From Streptomyces sp. Alt3 (GTDB lineage Bacteria > Actinomycetota > Actinomycetes > Streptomycetales > Streptomycetaceae), in the NCBI RefSeq assembly GCF_030719215.1, contig NZ_CP120983.1:7564001-7628000 (forward strand): 64,000 nucleotides of DNA, given 5' to 3'. The notes under the pieces were generated by a model that saw only the letters and a list, made by a program, of their open reading frames with translations, was not told the DNA's origin and did no database searches. The position numbers were made by a program, and so were the translations under genes. Shown here in pieces: positions 31,973 to 41,104 of the stretch; position 1 is the first letter of the stretch; each line of letters starts with the position of its first letter.

Positions 31973-32198
31973 CGCCGGGCCCCGGCCCTTCCCTCTGTCC
32001 GCACGGTCCGGCAGCGGTCCTGCGGGACGCCCCATCCTCCCACGCACCCCCACGGACCGTCCCACTGGGGAGATTCGGTGAGAGCCGGTGCGGCGGACGC
32101 CTTCCGTCCGCGATGGTGGTGAATGCGCGTCAGTTCGGACCCTGTCCGCCCCCTCCCACCGGCCGAGAGCCGGACGGACCAGAGAGCGAGTCACCACA

Positions 32199-34622
32199 TT
32201 GCCCCCTGCACCCCGGGCCGAGGCCGCGCAGACCGGCGGCCCCGCACTGGAACTGCTCGTCCACGGTGTCGGCGGAGCGACTCCGCAGGAGATGCTCGGT
32301 GACCCGCGTACCACCAGGATCACCGGTGACGCCACGGCCGCCGTGTACCGCCGCACCGAGGACGTCGGAGCCGAACAGCACCCCGAACGCCACCGGGACG
32401 GGCCCGTCGCCGAGGCCTACTGCTGGTCCAACCTCACCTCGGGCAACGGCTCCCGGGCCCTGTGGCTGCTCCTGCTCCCCTTCATGGTGGTCAACCTCGC
32501 GCACTGGATGAGGCCCGCCACGCGGGGGCACATCCGGGCGGTCAGGCTCTACGGCGTCCTGGTGCGGCTCGTCGCCCTCAGCCTCACCGTGCTGCTGACC
32601 GCGGCCGCCTGCGAGGTCGCCCTCGACCTGGTGGCCTGGCAGTGCGCCGGGACCCCCGAGTGCTCCGTGCAGCGTTCCTGGCTCGGCTTCCTGTCCGCCC
32701 GGCAGGACGGGTGGTTCGCCCAGCCCGGACGCCGCCTGGCCGTCGCCGCACTCGTGCCCACCGCGCTGGTGGGACTGCTCTGGTACCTGTCCAACCGCAC
32801 CTGGAGCGCCTACGAGTCCCAGCGCCCCCTCACATGGGAGGAACCGGCCGACACGGAGACGGACGTCGACGCCGGCGCGGACGAGGACACCGAGGCGGCC
32901 ACCCGGACCGGCGAACCCCTGGTGCGCCCGGCCCTCGGCAGGCCCGGCTTCTGGTACGGACGCAGGCTCGTGGCCCGGCTGCGCGCCGCGCACACCGCGG
33001 CCGGATTCCTCACCGCCGCGGCGGCGGTCGCTGCCACGACGGCCCGGTACGACCGGTCCGCCGAGAGCCCCGTGCCGGCGGTGGCCGGGTACCTGGTCGA
33101 AGCCGGCCTCGTCCTGTGCGGACTCGTCGTCGTGACCGTCGTCTGCCACCGCGGGCGCAGCGAGCGACGCCTCGACAACAGGGTCGACCGGGCCGTCACC
33201 ACCTTCCTGCCCGGCACCGCGCTCGCCCTGCTGCTCTGCGCGGTCGTCCACGCCGGCTGGTCGCGTCCCGACTGGGTGTCCACGGGCGCTCTTCCCGGAG
33301 AGGCCGCATTCCGCTCACTCGCCCTCGGCCAGGGCCTGCTCGTCGTCGCGCTCGCCGTGGTGGCCCTCAGCCTCTACCGGCGCGCCCCGGAGGCCCGCAC
33401 CACACTGGCCGGCCTCGGCGGCCCCGCGGTGGCCATGCTCGCCTGCGCCCTCGGGGGCGTGATGACCGGCGGGATCGCCCAGCGGGTGGCCGACTGGCTC
33501 GACGGCCCCGGCACCCCCGGCATGGGCGCGGGAGCCGACATAGAGGGACCGCCCGTCCTCCTCAGCTGGCAGGCCTCCGTCATCCCGGTCCTGCTGCTGC
33601 TCCTGGTCCCGCCGGTCCTCTGGCTGGCGGTCCGCACCCTGCGCCGCGCCCGCCGCACGGGACCCGGGATCGAGGCGGAGTACGCGGAGAAGCACCCCCA
33701 GCCCGGACGCACCCGGCAGATCGCGCGCACGCGTGCCACCGCCGCACTCACCGATGCCGCACCCGGAATTCTCGGACTGCTCTCCGCCGCCACCCTGCTG
33801 CTCGGCATCGCGGCGGTGACCTGCTCCTGGCTCACCGGCGAGGTCCCCGGTCTCGCCGCGGACGGCACCGGCCCCTTCGTCGAATCGCTCGCCGAGACGG
33901 CCCAGTCGACCGGTTCCTGGCTGACCGGATTCGGGGTCATACTGTTCGTCACCTGGGGCCGCCGCGCCTACCGCGACGTCTCCGCCCGCCGCACCATCGG
34001 CATCCTCTGGGACGTGGGTACGTTCTGGCCGCGCGCCGCACACCCCTTCGCGCCTCCCTGCTACGCCGAGCGGGCCGTCCCGGACCTCTCCTCCCGGATG
34101 TGCGCGTGGACGGGCAGCACCCGCGGCAGGCTGGTCATCTCCGGGCACTCCCAGGGCAGCGTGCTCGCCGCGGCAGCGGTGTGGCAGCTCCCCGACCCGG
34201 TGCGGCGCCGGGTCGCGCTGCTCACCTACGGTTCCCCGATCGAGCGGCTCTACGGGCGTTGGTTCCCGGCCTACTTCGGCCGGGTCCCCCTCGAAGGACT
34301 CCAGAGGTCCGTGCACTGCTGGCGCAACCTCTGGCGTGCGACCGACCCGATCGGCGGCCCCGTCCTGATCGACGAGGGGCCTGGCGGCCACGAGGTGGAC
34401 CGAGGCCCGCTGAAGGATCCGCTGGTCTACGGACGCACCGTCGAACACCCGCTGCCCGAGCCGGTCCTCGGGCATTCGGACTACCAGGCCGACCCGGTCT
34501 TCGCCGTCGAGCGCACCGCGCTCCTGGAACGGCTCGGGCCCGTCGTGCCCCAGCAAGCGGGCGGGGGCACCGAGGGCCGGGACGGCCTCGCTCAGGGCAG
34601 CGCCGGGAGGTCCTCCGGGTAG
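32199..34622 (+). CDS. Polytopic membrane protein with split alpha/beta-hydrolase (lipase-like) domain
   Basis: This large protein (about 807 aa) begins with LELLVHGVGGATP (HGxGG oxyanion-type loop, residues 22-26). Then many hydrophobic helices run from about residue 85 to 600. It ends with a cytosolic or extracellular region holding VISGHSQGSVLAA (nucleophile Ser651) and LGHSDYQADPVF (candidate catalytic His759). So the hydrolase fold appears interrupted by a membrane domain. The start is uncertain; I used TTG at 32199, since the frame upstream lacks better codons except GTG at 32088. The end overlaps, tail to tail, the beta-helix/AAA gene by 31 nt. Substrate unknown, perhaps a lipid. Confidence 0.65.
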   Translation: MPPAPRAEAAQTGGPALELLVHGVGGATPQEMLGDPRTTRITGDATAAVYRRTEDVGAEQHPERHRDGPVAEAYCWSNLTSGNGSRALWLLLLPFMVVNLAHWMRPATRGHIRAVRLYGVLVRLVALSLTVLLTAAACEVALDLVAWQCAGTPECSVQRSWLGFLSARQDGWFAQPGRRLAVAALVPTALVGLLWYLSNRTWSAYESQRPLTWEEPADTETDVDAGADEDTEAATRTGEPLVRPALGRPGFWYGRRLVARLRAAHTAAGFLTAAAAVAATTARYDRSAESPVPAVAGYLVEAGLVLCGLVVVTVVCHRGRSERRLDNRVDRAVTTFLPGTALALLLCAVVHAGWSRPDWVSTGALPGEAAFRSLALGQGLLVVALAVVALSLYRRAPEARTTLAGLGGPAVAMLACALGGVMTGGIAQRVADWLDGPGTPGMGAGADIEGPPVLLSWQASVIPVLLLLLVPPVLWLAVRTLRRARRTGPGIEAEYAEKHPQPGRTRQIARTRATAALTDAAPGILGLLSAATLLLGIAAVTCSWLTGEVPGLAADGTGPFVESLAETAQSTGSWLTGFGVILFVTWGRRAYRDVSARRTIGILWDVGTFWPRAAHPFAPPCYAERAVPDLSSRMCAWTGSTRGRLVISGHSQGSVLAAAAVWQLPDPVRRRVALLTYGSPIERLYGRWFPAYFGRVPLEGLQRSVHCWRNLWRATDPIGGPVLIDEGPGGHEVDRGPLKDPLVYGRTVEHPLPEPVLGHSDYQADPVFAVERTALLERLGPVVPQQAGGGTEGRDGLAQGSAGRSSG

Positions 34623-37030
34623 AGCATGGTCAGGTCGTCCGTGCTCGGCTCGGTGAGCTGGGCGACCCGGCCCGCGTGCCGCTCCACCATGGACTCGAAC
34701 GTCTGACGCGCGGTCCGGCCGTTACCGAAGGCGGGGCCCTTGGGCAGTGCCGTGAAGTACTTCAGCAGCGCTTCCCCCGTCCCCTCCGCCAGGGTGTACT
34801 CGTGCTCGTCGCTCTGCTGCCCGACGATGCGCAGCAGCTCCTCGGGCTCGTAGTCGCTGAAGGTGATGGTCCGCGAGAAACGGGACGCCACACCGGGGTT
34901 GACGGTGAGGAAGCGCTCCATCTCGTGCGTGTACCCGGCGACGATCACCACCACGGCGTCCCGGTGGTCCTCCATCAGCTTCACCAGAGTGTCGATGGCC
35001 TCCCGGCCGAAGTCGCGGCCGGAGTCCTCGGGCGACAGGGCGTACGCCTCGTCGACGAACAGGACCCCGCCGCGCGCCCGGTCGAACGCCTCCTGGGTCC
35101 GGATGGCCGTGGATCCGATGTGCTCGCCGACCAGATCGACGCGGGACACCTCCACGAGATGGCCGTGCTCCAGGACACCGAGCGAGGCCAGGATCTCCCC
35201 GTACAGCCGGGCGACCGTAGTCTTGCCCGTGCCGGGGGAACCGGTGAAGACGAGGTGCCGGCGCACCGATGCCGCCTTCAGGCCTGCCAGCCGGCGGCGG
35301 CGGCCCACCTCGATCATGTCGGTCAGCGCCCGCACCTCGCGCTTGACGCTGTCCAGGCCCACCAGCATGTCCAGTTCACCCAGCACGGTGCCGGCGTCGC
35401 GCGCGGGTTCTTCGACGGGCGGTGAGGGGGTGACGGCGGCGGGCTCGGCGGTTCGCCGGCCCGGCAACGCACCCAGCAGCCCGGGTGTGGTCTGCGTCGC
35501 GGTGAGGACCGCCGGGGCCGGGGGAGTGGCGCCGCGCAGACCGCTCTCGTCGCTGGTGCAGTCCTGTGCCACGGGACCCACCGTGTGCCCGTCGCCGCCG
35601 GAGGTGTCCGGGAACTCGTAACCGCCGCGTGCGCAGCGCTCCGTGCGGCAGCGGGTCAGCGTGGACCGGCAGCCGTCCATCACATGGAAGCCGTAGCCCT
35701 CGCTTCCCGTGACCCGGCAGTTGTCGAAGGTGCCCCGGCCCTCGGCGGAGACGTAGAACCCGGCCTCCGCGGGCGAGGTGACCGTGCACCGCTCGATGGT
35801 CGGGTCGGCGCCCTTGGTCACGATGACACCGGTCTGCGCCGCGTCGATGGTGCAGTTGTTCAGCGTGCCGCCGCTGCCGTGGTCACGGAACCACGCGCCG
35901 GTGGACGCCTCCCGGATCCGGCAGTCGTCGAGCTGGGCGGTGGCCCCGTCGCTGACCGAGACCGCCGTGTTGCGGATCTGGGACAGATCGCTGTCCACGA
36001 CATCCGCACGCGAGCCGCGGTCGAGGACGAAGAGGGCGTCGGGCACGTCGTGCACACGGCACGAGTCGAGTATCACCGTGGCCCCGTCGCTGACCCACAC
36101 CGCCGGATAGTCGCCCGTGCTGTCGTGGATCTCGCACTGGTTGGCGTCGACACGGGTGCCCGGGTCCCAGACCGAGAGACCGTTGCGGCCGAATCTGCGG
36201 ACGGTCGAGCGGGTCAGGGTGAGCACCGAACGGGACCGCAGGTCGACCGCGTTCTCCGGAATATCGTGGATGTCGCAGTCCGCCAGTGTGAGGACCGCGT
36301 CGGTGTCCAGGGTGACCCCGTCGGCTGACGTGCGGTGCACGGTGCAGTCCGTGAGGTGTGCGGTGCCGCGGGAGGTGACCTGCACACCGCTGCCCTTGAT
36401 CTCGTACACCTCGCAGCCCACCGCCTCCAGGCCGCTGCCCTCCCCGGTCACGCTCAGTCCCGCACCCGAGGCGTGGTGCACACGGCAGCGTTCGAGCCTC
36501 GGGTGGGCGCCGTCGCGCACCGCGATGCCGGACTGCCCCGAGGAGACGATCTCGCACTCCTCGAACACCCCGCCGGCGCCGTCGAGTACGGCGATGCCCA
36601 CGCCCGCCGGGTTGTCGACCGTGCAGCGGCGCACGGTGGGCCGTGCCGCGCCCCGCACCTCCATGCCGGCGGCCGACCTGGTCACGATGCGCACGTCCGA
36701 CAGTTCGGGAGCACCCTCCTCGACCAGCAGTGCGGGTGCGGCGGAGTCCTGGCCCTCCACGTGCAGGTCCTGGATCACGGCGGAGGCGCGGACGGTCAGG
36801 GGGACGCCGTCGGCCGGGGCGATGCGTACGGACCCGGCGGACCCCTCAGGCCCGCGCAGTGTCACGGCGCGGTGGACGACGAGATTCTCCCGGTAGGTGC
36901 CCGGGGCGATGGTGAGGACGTCACCGTCCGCTGCGGCCTCCAGGGCGGCTGTGAGGGAAGCGTATTCGCCCGTGCGGCGCCGCCATCGCGATGTGCCGGT
37001 GTGCGTCACCTGGACCGTGCCCTGTGCCAT
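34592..37030 (-). CDS. Right-handed beta-helix / AAA+ ATPase fusion (CbxX-EccA type)
   Basis: This 812-aa protein begins with LTAALEAAADGDVLTIAPGTYRENLVV, the parallel beta-helix entry, followed by about twenty short repeats rich in CxVxxxxxxGVxVxxGAxxxxxxC (residues 20-480, each with one Cys near a turn). After a Pro/Ala linker comes an AAA+ domain from about residue 560: VGLDSVKREVRALTDMI, Walker A GSPGTGKTTVA, Walker B GVLFVDEAYAL, sensor AGYTHEMERFL and arginine finger VASRFSRTITF. The AAA part resembles SpoVK/CbxX and the EccA of type VII secretion. There is no signal peptide, so it is cytosolic; the beta-helix may recognise a polymer. Confidence 0.85.
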   Translation of the reverse strand: MAQGTVQVTHTGTSRWRRRTGEYASLTAALEAAADGDVLTIAPGTYRENLVVHRAVTLRGPEGSAGSVRIAPADGVPLTVRASAVIQDLHVEGQDSAAPALLVEEGAPELSDVRIVTRSAAGMEVRGAARPTVRRCTVDNPAGVGIAVLDGAGGVFEECEIVSSGQSGIAVRDGAHPRLERCRVHHASGAGLSVTGEGSGLEAVGCEVYEIKGSGVQVTSRGTAHLTDCTVHRTSADGVTLDTDAVLTLADCDIHDIPENAVDLRSRSVLTLTRSTVRRFGRNGLSVWDPGTRVDANQCEIHDSTGDYPAVWVSDGATVILDSCRVHDVPDALFVLDRGSRADVVDSDLSQIRNTAVSVSDGATAQLDDCRIREASTGAWFRDHGSGGTLNNCTIDAAQTGVIVTKGADPTIERCTVTSPAEAGFYVSAEGRGTFDNCRVTGSEGYGFHVMDGCRSTLTRCRTERCARGGYEFPDTSGGDGHTVGPVAQDCTSDESGLRGATPPAPAVLTATQTTPGLLGALPGRRTAEPAAVTPSPPVEEPARDAGTVLGELDMLVGLDSVKREVRALTDMIEVGRRRRLAGLKAASVRRHLVFTGSPGTGKTTVARLYGEILASLGVLEHGHLVEVSRVDLVGEHIGSTAIRTQEAFDRARGGVLFVDEAYALSPEDSGRDFGREAIDTLVKLMEDHRDAVVVIVAGYTHEMERFLTVNPGVASRFSRTITFSDYEPEELLRIVGQQSDEHEYTLAEGTGEALLKYFTALPKGPAFGNGRTARQTFESMVERHAGRVAQLTEPSTDDLTMLYPEDLPALP

Positions 37031-37235
37031 GGTGCTGCTGTGCCCCCACCTCGTGCCGTGTGCGCTGCCTCGTACCTGTCCGCGTGAGCCGCCGGTCCAC
37101 CGGCAGCGCTCCCGCCCGCCTGCCGAGGAGTCGGGCGGGCCGGTCCACCGTAGCGCGCGCGACGGGTGTGAGTTGACGGGTCGGCGGCCCGAAGCCCTAC
37201 TCAGCCGTGCGAGAGGGAAACCCGCGCCCCGGATG

Positions 37236-37853
37236 TCAGCTGCCCGTACCCGTTCTGCCCCAGTCGGGGCCGACTTCGGCCCAGGCGCGGTCGAGCCGGG
37301 CGTACCGCCGTTGCATCATGCGCCATACGACGAGCCTGCGGACCGATTCGGTCAGACCACCCGCCAGCAGCGCCGCACCGATTCCCGCGAGCACCGCGTG
37401 GGTGTGGGCCGAGGAGAGGTCCATGGGGCGCATCACCAGGTTTCCCCGGGCGTCCGTCCAGACCTCGATCGGGGTGCCGGGAGCCGTCTCCGTGGACGCC
37501 GTCGACACGGTGCCCGTACGTGTCGTACCGTCCGGGGCGAGCCAGTCCGCTACCACCGACCGGCGCATGGAGTCCTCGGCGACGGCCGCCTCGGGGTCCC
37601 GGGCGAAGCGGGATGTGCCGGGGGCCGCGCGCACCACGACGGCCGCGGTGAGACGGCGTTGCTCGTGCTGGGCCCGCACGGCCTGCCGGAGGGCGTCGTC
37701 CGTGAGTGAACCGGCCTTCCAGCCGAGCAGGGGTGCCGCGAGCAGCATCAGCAGCAGCGCGGCCAGCGCCACCCATGCCTCGTGACGGTCGGTGGCCCGG
37801 CACACAGGATTGCGCCGCCACCGCCGGATTCCCAGAACCGTTCGCACAGTCAT
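37236..37853 (-). CDS. Rv1733c-family membrane protein
   Basis: This 205-aa protein has two TM helices, ALAALLLMLLAAPLLGW (about residues 29-46) and AVLAGIGAALLAGGLTESV (about 152-170), with a soluble domain between them that contains ARDPEAAVAEDSMRRSVVADWLAPDGTTRTGTVS. This matches the Rv1733c type, paired helices around an extracytoplasmic domain of unknown function. It lies downstream of the MOSC gene in the same direction. Confidence 0.75.
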   Translation of the reverse strand: MTVRTVLGIRRWRRNPVCRATDRHEAWVALAALLLMLLAAPLLGWKAGSLTDDALRQAVRAQHEQRRLTAAVVVRAAPGTSRFARDPEAAVAEDSMRRSVVADWLAPDGTTRTGTVSTASTETAPGTPIEVWTDARGNLVMRPMDLSSAHTHAVLAGIGAALLAGGLTESVRRLVVWRMMQRRYARLDRAWAEVGPDWGRTGTGS

Positions 37854-37933
37854 GCACCCCCTTTCCTTCCGTGATAACCCGACAGGGCTGCGAATGCCTC
37901 CCCGGGCGGCGAAGAGAGAGCAACCTCACGCGG

Positions 37934-37966
37934 TCAACACACCTCGCACGCGCCGGAGTTCCCCAT
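37934..37966 (-). CDS. Possible mini-ORF MGNSGACEVC
   Basis: A 10-codon frame with AGGA 5 nt before its ATG lies between the MOSC and Rv1733c genes in the same direction. It ends in C-E-V-C. It may be chance. Confidence 0.2.
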   Translation of the reverse strand: MGNSGACEVC

Positions 37967-37980
37967 CGCGGTCCTGGAGG

Positions 37981-38805
37981 TCAGTCGAGCACGCGCACCG
38001 GGTCCCCGACCCTGACCGTCCCCGTGCCCTCCGGGATCATGTTCTGGCCGAAGAGAAGATGCCTGCCGTCCCTGCGGTGCCGCGCGAGTGTGCGCAACGG
38101 CTCCTTGCCCCGCTCGGCCGTCCGCTGGTCGGTGGTCGTGACGACGCACCGGCCGCACGGCTTCACGACGCGGAGGACGACCTCCCCGATCGCGATCCGC
38201 TTCCAGCCGTCCTCGGCCCAGGGCGCCGTGCCGTCCACGACAACGTTCGGCCGGAACCGGTCCATCGGCAGCGGGCCTTCCTCAGGATGATCCCCCAGGG
38301 CCACCCATGAGTTGAGTGCGTCCAGCGAGGCACGCGTGGTGAGGAGCAGCGGATAGCCGTCGGCGAGCGAGACCGTCTCGCCGGGCCGGCCGAACTCCGG
38401 ATCGACGGGCCTGCGGTGCGACGGCGCGTCGAGATGGACGAGCCGGACCTCCGCACCGAGGCGCGCGCCGAACCAGGCGTGCGCCGACCCCGCCGCCACG
38501 GTCACCTCGACCTTGCTCCGGTGCAGCTCCGCGACGACCGAGCGGTCCGGGCCGGGCACCTCCACCACCAGCGACGGACTCCCGGACGCCGACAGAACCA
38601 CTCCGCCACCGGGCAGGGCCTCGGCGGACAGCTGCGCCATGCGGGGCTGCTGACGCTGGGTGACCACCCTGTTCTCGGCGTCGATCAGCATCCAGCGGCG
38701 GTCGCCGTCGAGTCCCCACGGCTCGACCACGGCCTCGTCGGCCGCACGTGCGGCCAGCGACTTGACCGGATGAACGAACACGGCGCCGAGTGCGGGGGAG
38801 AGCAT
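37981..38805 (-). CDS. MOSC-domain protein
   Basis: This 274-aa protein has an N-terminal MOSC_N beta-barrel (VFVHPVKSLAARAADEAVVEPWGLDGDRRWMLID) and a MOSC domain with FRPNVVVDGTAPWAEDGW and KPCGRCVVTTTD, where Cys217 (and Cys220) correspond to the Mo-binding cysteine of the mARC/YcbX group. The architecture fits molybdenum-cofactor N-hydroxy or sulfoxide reduction enzymes. It probably functions as a redox enzyme with partners encoded elsewhere. Confidence 0.88.
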   Translation of the reverse strand: MLSPALGAVFVHPVKSLAARAADEAVVEPWGLDGDRRWMLIDAENRVVTQRQQPRMAQLSAEALPGGGVVLSASGSPSLVVEVPGPDRSVVAELHRSKVEVTVAAGSAHAWFGARLGAEVRLVHLDAPSHRRPVDPEFGRPGETVSLADGYPLLLTTRASLDALNSWVALGDHPEEGPLPMDRFRPNVVVDGTAPWAEDGWKRIAIGEVVLRVVKPCGRCVVTTTDQRTAERGKEPLRTLARHRRDGRHLLFGQNMIPEGTGTVRVGDPVRVLD

Positions 38806-38850
38806 GCCTCCATCCTGCCAGCCGTCACCGGCCGTGCTCGGCAGCGCCCG

Positions 38851-39351
38851 TCAGTACCCCCGGCTCTGGTACGGCCGGTTGTACGGGTCCTCGTACGGCG
38901 ACTGCGACTGTGCCGGAGCGGGGGCCGGCCTGGGTGACGCGGGGCGCATCGCCTCGTACCCCGTGCCGGGCCGCTGGGGCTGCTGCTGCGGCTGCTGGTA
39001 GCCGCGCGGCGCCGACGGCTGCTGCGGGATGTACGGCGCCGGGGCGTGCTGCAGCTGCGCGGGCTGCATCATCGGCGACTGCTGCATCCCGGCGCTCTGG
39101 TACTGCGGCTGCGCCGGCTGCTGCGGGTAGCCGTAGGAACCGGTCTGCTGCGACGGGGCCGCGGGCAGGGCGGGGAGCGCCGACGGCAGGGCCGGCAGGT
39201 AGCTGTTCCCGGTGTCGTAGGCGGCCGGGACCCGGATCGGCGCGATCTGAGGGGTCCCCCGCTCGGCTACCAGGGAGTCGTAGATCGGGGTGTCGGGGAA
39301 CGACGGCGCGGCGTAGTAGCCGCTGCCGTAGGTGGAGCGGGGGGAGGTCAT
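38851..39351 (-). CDS. DUF6643 family protein
   Basis: This 166-aa protein begins MTSPRSTYGSGYYAAPSFPDTPIYDSLVAERGTPQIAPIRVP, followed by a low-complexity Pro/Gln/Ala/Tyr tail. It matches the streptomycete DUF6643 family; function unknown. The conserved part is the first 60 residues; the rest is probably disordered. I chose ATG at 39351. There is no ribosome site, and TAACTT lies 7 nt upstream, so a leaderless start is likely. Confidence 0.75.
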   Translation of the reverse strand: MTSPRSTYGSGYYAAPSFPDTPIYDSLVAERGTPQIAPIRVPAAYDTGNSYLPALPSALPALPAAPSQQTGSYGYPQQPAQPQYQSAGMQQSPMMQPAQLQHAPAPYIPQQPSAPRGYQQPQQQPQRPGTGYEAMRPASPRPAPAPAQSQSPYEDPYNRPYQSRGY

Positions 39352-39381
39352 GAGACATAAGTTAAGCCCACGATGTGCCGG

Positions 39382-39403
39382 TTGGGGAGCCCCAATCTTG
39401 GGG
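39382..39403. promoter_or_regulatory. Alternating inverted repeat TTGGGG/CCCCAA/TTGGGG
   Basis: Three 6-nt blocks, TTGGGG (39382), CCCCAA (39390) and TTGGGG (39398), with 2-nt spacers. The middle can pair with either outer block. It lies 30 nt before the DUF6643 start. The rest of the 290-nt gap up to 39643 shows nothing else I can name. Confidence 0.4.
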
Positions 39404-39643
39404 TTATCCGGTTTACGCTGCATTTGTCGGCCTGACCTGCATGGACACGGGTAAAGCCTCTGTTAACACCGGGGCATTTTCCTTGGTGGACCCTGTGGCC
39501 GACCCGAAGCGGCGGACGGGCCGCGATAGACGGACGCCTGGGTGACGTTCGCAGGGACGGGGACTTCGTGGGCCGGAGAGGCCCCGACTTCGACACCCCT
39601 CGTGCTGTAGCTGCGGGCTTGTGATCGCACCGGGCGGCTTCGG

Positions 39644-40420
39644 TCAGCCGGTGGGGGCCTTTCGGAAGCAGAGCCCCAGGAATACGGGGATGGTGCTCCA
39701 CCACGTCTCGAAGTCGGTCCACTCGTCCTGCCCCCTGTCTCCTGCGGTGTCCGGGTGCTGGGGTGGTTCCCGCATGTCGTCTAGATGCAGCCCGTGCCGT
39801 GCGAAGGCGTTGACGTACCAGCTGACGGGCCGGTGGAAGTACCGGTGCCCACCGAAGTCCGGGAGGATGCGGGTTTCGTGCTCCAGGTAGCCGGTGACCT
39901 TCCTGTAGCGCTCTCTGGTGACCGGGTCCTCCACGCGCTCACGCATGTAGAACGCTGGATGCGGCATGGAGGCGAGGAAGAGCCCTCCCGGGCGCAGGGC
40001 GACGACGGCGTCCCGCAGCAGCCTGTCGAGATCGGCGATGCACTGCAGGGAGAACCTGGCGACCATGGCGTCGTACCCGGCGACCGCTCGGGCAGACCCG
40101 AGGCCGTCCACCAGGTCGGCGGTGTGGAAGGTGAGACCGGGATACCGCGAGCGGGCCTGGGCGATCATCGACTCGCTCCCGTCGACCCCGCTGGCCTCCG
40201 CGCCTAGGGCCGCCAGCGATTGGGCGAGCCAGCCGTGACCGCAGCCGACGTCCAGCACGGACCTGCCGGACAGCGGCCGCAGCCGTTCGTGGAAGAAATC
40301 CGTCAGGTGATGGAAACTGGACGTGGCGCGCCCGTCCGCGAGTTCGATGTAGCGGTCGGCGATCCGATCCCAAGTCACGAGGTCTTGCGAGGCCGGGCCG
40401 TCGTACGTCGCGTCTGCCAT
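39644..40420 (-). CDS. Class I SAM-dependent methyltransferase
   Basis: This 258-aa protein has motif I VLDVGCGHGWLAQSLAALGAEASGVDGSESM (SAM-binding GxGxG), a motif-II-type stretch DAMVARFSLQCIADLDRLL, and motif III ALRPGGLFLASMPHPAFYM. It is of the UbiE/COQ5-like Methyltransf_11 group, target unknown. I chose ATG at 40420 with GGAGGG 7 nt upstream. It is the last gene of a likely three-gene operon with the cupin and NUDIX genes. Confidence 0.85.
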   Translation of the reverse strand: MADATYDGPASQDLVTWDRIADRYIELADGRATSSFHHLTDFFHERLRPLSGRSVLDVGCGHGWLAQSLAALGAEASGVDGSESMIAQARSRYPGLTFHTADLVDGLGSARAVAGYDAMVARFSLQCIADLDRLLRDAVVALRPGGLFLASMPHPAFYMRERVEDPVTRERYRKVTGYLEHETRILPDFGGHRYFHRPVSWYVNAFARHGLHLDDMREPPQHPDTAGDRGQDEWTDFETWWSTIPVFLGLCFRKAPTG

Positions 40421-40459
40421 GGATCCACCCTCCACCGTTCCCGTTGTCTTCCACATGGC

Positions 40460-41104
40460 TCATCCGGCGGTGCCGGCTTCGATCTGTTGCAGGGTGCGGT
40501 ACTGAGCCCGTAGGTCGCGGTGGGTGAGCCAGCTCGACGTGCTCTCGCGGTAGCTGAAGCTTCGGTCGGTGGCCGGTGCGCCCTGGACGAGCAGGGTGAG
40601 GGTCTCTTTCCGGATCTCGGCGAGCCGGTGCACCTCCAGTGGGTGCATGACGATGGTGTCGCCCGGCCGCAGGGTACGGGAGTCCACCGGTTCCGGCGGC
40701 CCCGTCGGCAGTTCCAGCCCGCGCAGCGAGCGGTAACTATCGTTGCGATAACCGCCGTTCAGTACGACGGACACGAAGGGGTAGCGGTGGTTGTGCGGCA
40801 CTTGGGCGTAGCGCACGCGCAGTTCCTCAGGTGGGCGGTACTGGTGCAGCCATACCCGTATGGGATTTCCCGCACCTGCGGTCAGGTCGGCGAGGTTCCA
40901 CTTGAAGTGGGTAGGGGTTTCGTGCGACCGCCGTTCCACCTCGCCGTAACGGCCGGCCTCCCAGGAGAAAATTTGCCGCAGGAGCGAGGCGCGGTGGCTG
41001 AACGCCTCGTGGAGCAGCCCCGCGATCCCGGTGGCGGGGAACGTGCCGCCAGGCGAACCGGCGACGATGTCCATGAGCGAACCGTAGAGTCTGTCCTCAT
41101 CCAT
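40460..41104 (-). CDS. Cupin-like protein
   Basis: This 214-aa protein has VPHNHRYPFVSVVLNGGYRN (cupin motif 1, HxH...G) and RPGDTIVMHPLEVHRLAEI (motif 2, with His), which suggests a metal-binding cupin. A 40-residue N-terminal helical part precedes it. The function is unknown; it could be an oxygenase or isomerase in the operon. It overlaps the upstream NUDIX gene by 8 nt and is 39 nt from the methyltransferase. Confidence 0.65.
   Translation of the reverse strand: MDEDRLYGSLMDIVAGSPGGTFPATGIAGLLHEAFSHRASLLRQIFSWEAGRYGEVERRSHETPTHFKWNLADLTAGAGNPIRVWLHQYRPPEELRVRYAQVPHNHRYPFVSVVLNGGYRNDSYRSLRGLELPTGPPEPVDSRTLRPGDTIVMHPLEVHRLAEIRKETLTLLVQGAPATDRSFSYRESTSSWLTHRDLRAQYRTLQQIEAGTAG

Noticed and set aside
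32462..35425. 987-aa plus-strand frame spanning the hydrolase and AAA genes
   Set aside because: It crosses two genes on opposite strands and is rich in Arg/Pro/Gly; shadow of high-GC sequence.
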